Below, in pieces: positions 62,741 to 64,000 of a stretch of 64,000 bases of DNA (position 1 is the stretch's first letter; each line of letters starts with the position of its first letter). The DNA comes from Paractinoplanes tereljensis. Lineage in GTDB: Bacteria > Actinomycetota > Actinomycetes > Mycobacteriales > Micromonosporaceae. The notes beneath the pieces are model-generated. The model made no database searches. It had not been told where the DNA came from and saw only the letters and a list, made by a program, of their open reading frames with translations. The position numbers and the translations under genes are program-made. The stretch lies in NCBI RefSeq assembly GCF_016862435.1, contig NZ_BOMY01000060.1, positions 62,001 to 126,000 of the forward strand. The letters are read 5' to 3'.

Positions 62741-64000
62741 ATGACCATCGTCGCCCGCCTGCTGATGATGGGCGCGGCCGGGCTGGTGTCGGTGGCGCTG
62801 GTGGTGGGTTTCGCGATCTACAGCTCGCACGTGCAGGCGGACGCGAACCGGGACATCGCCCGGGTGTCGGACGGGATGAGCCACCAGTGGAACGCCGACA
62901 TGATGCACGACGCGTTGCGGGCGGACGTGATGTCGGCGATGTACTACCGCTCGGCGGCCGGCAACGAGGTCGCCGAGCACGGTAAGACAATTCTGGAGAA
63001 CTACGACACGGCGGCGGCCGAGGCACCGGCCGATCTGACCGACGAATACACCCGGGTGCGGCCCCGGCTGGTGGTCTACGCGGACACCGCCGCGCAGGTC
63101 GTCAGCAGCCGGGACCCCACCGAACTCAAGGACTATCTGACCATCTACGCGGAGCTCGAGGAGGACCTCGGGGCGCTCGACGACGCGATGGGCGCGGCCG
63201 TGCTGGCGGCCAGCGAGCAGGGTGTCTCGTCGGCCCAGAAGAGCGACTGGATCATCGGGCTGGCCGGCCTGGCCGGCATCCTGATCACGGTGCTGGCCGG
63301 CTGGCGGACGCTGCGGGCGATCCGCCGGCCGTTGCGGGAGATGGTGACCGGCCTGCGCGCGGTGGCCGATTGTGATCTGACCGTTCAGGTGCCGGTGCTG
63401 CACCGCGACGAGCTGGGCGAGATGGCCGGCGCGCTGAACGGGGCGATGGGGGCGTTGCGGCAGACGGTGGCCGCGACGGCGCTGAGCATCGGGACGCTGA
63501 CCGCGGCGAGCGGTGATCTGCGGACGCTCGCCGGCGAGCTGGACACCTCGGCCGAGCAGACCTCGGCGCAGGCGCGCAGCGCGGACGCGTCGGCCCAGAA
63601 CGTGTCGTCGGCGGTGGGCGACATGATGACCGCGACCAACGAGCTGTCGGCGTCGATCCGGGAGATCGCCCGGCAGACCGAGGTGGCCACGGCGACCACG
63701 AGCGCGGCGACCCGGGACGCGGCACGGACCGCCGAGGCGGTGGCCAAGCTGAGCGAGGCGAGCCGGGAGGTCGGCGACATCGTGCAGCTGATCACCAATA
63801 TCGCCGAGCAGACCAACCTGCTGGCGTTGAACGCGACGATCGAGGCGGCCCGGGCCGGTGCGGCCGGCAAGGGGTTCGCGGTGGTGGCGACCGAGGTGAA
63901 GGACCTGGCCCAGGAGACCGCGCAGGCGACCGCGGACATCACCGCGAAGATCTCGGCGATCCAGGAGATGACGAACGGGACGGCGGCCGCGATCGCCTCG
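62741..64000 (+). CDS. Methyl-accepting chemotaxis protein, 5' part
   Basis: The visible 420 residues give a transmembrane helix (about 4-26), an extracellular four-helix-bundle-like domain, a second membrane helix ([18 protein letters not shown]), HAMP ([25 protein letters not shown]) and most of the signalling domain, with the tip region [44 protein letters not shown]. It would signal to CheA/CheW, suggesting motile spores. ATG 62741 lies right behind GGAG; GTG 62711 in the same frame would add 10 residues. It runs off the window. Confidence 0.93.
   Translation, partial: MTIVARLLMMGAAGLVSVALVVGFAIYSSHVQADANRDIARVSDGMSHQWNADMMHDALRADVMSAMYYRSAAGNEVAEHGKTILENYDTAAAEAPADLTDEYTRVRPRLVVYADTAAQVVSSRDPTELKDYLTIYAELEEDLGALDDAMGAAVLAASEQGVSSAQKSDWIIGLAGLAGILITVLAGWRTLRAIRRPLREMVTGLRAVADCDLTVQVPVLHRDELGEMAGALNGAMGALRQTVAATALSIGTLTAASGDLRTLAGELDTSAEQTSAQARSADASAQNVSSAVGDMMTATNELSASIREIARQTEVATATTSAATRDAARTAEAVAKLSEASREVGDIVQLITNIAEQTNLLALNATIEAARAGAAGKGFAVVATEVKDLAQETAQATADITAKISAIQEMTNGTAAAIAS

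Overview
The window is high-GC DNA from a filamentous actinomycete, most like Actinoplanes or another Micromonosporaceae. The assignment rests on GTG and TTG starts, ATGA/GTGA stop-start overlaps, many Tat and lipoprotein exports, AfsR-type and ROK regulators, and an NB-ARC protein carrying an amyloid-type motif. No tRNA, rRNA, CRISPR array, IS element or prophage was recognised. Both edges cut genes: an alpha/beta hydrolase on the left and a chemoreceptor on the right.

Layout. 1-3220 (minus): operon of a secreted beta-helix protein, a hypothetical, an RpiB-type isomerase, a YdcF-type protein and a hydrolase. 3284-7607: a membrane protein, a membrane Ser/Thr kinase and a serine hydrolase. 7568-11748: TetR regulator facing an SDR / saccharopine-dehydrogenase-like reductase / acyl-CoA ligase operon, with a perfect dyad on its promoter. 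11768-16932: MmsAB/ChvE-type sugar ABC transporter with a divergent ROK regulator. 17071-21201: secreted M14 peptidase, a cyclase remnant and a nucleoside hydrolase. 21302-25542: a 1292-aa toxin-like protein with an eCIS-cargo-like N-terminal motif, coupled to a small DUF4279-like gene that may be its immunity partner. 25605-31415: pyruvate formate-lyase, its activase and a divergent AdhE, with two DosR-like boxes between them. 31546-34059: two exported proteins (a duplicated Cys-domain protein and a papain-like protease with four TIG domains).

34347-41967 is the most unusual region. It holds a 56-aa ORF with its own terminator; a 125-aa protein with a Bell-like helical domain and a C-terminal RHIM/BASS-type motif; directly after it an NB-ARC-TPR protein whose N-terminus carries the matching motif; a GT-B-like protein coupled to a small ORF; and an AfsR/SARP-NB-ARC-TPR regulator. 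The 34835-37436 pair fits a bacterial NLR-amyloid signalling system, in which a sensor templates a membrane-attacking or death-effector partner.

41981-48339: DoxX protein, M1 and M14 exported metallopeptidases, a sugar isomerase/epimerase-like protein and an orphan EboE-like protein. 48845-54941: a ROK-controlled ABC transporter operon ending in a Gfo/Idh/MocA dehydrogenase. Its ATPase and permease genes are joined by an overlapping 30-aa ORF. 55220-62666: YihY/BrkB membrane protein, a DrrAB-type exporter, then dnaG and dgt in a replication/nucleotide block. 62741-64000: start of a methyl-accepting chemotaxis protein.

The two sugar transporters share the same design (ROK regulator plus transporter genes). 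A 14-bp DosR-like box at the first transporter closely resembles one at the pfl/adhE promoter region, so sugar uptake and mixed-acid fermentation may be co-regulated under low oxygen. All functions were inferred by reading motifs; no database search was run.
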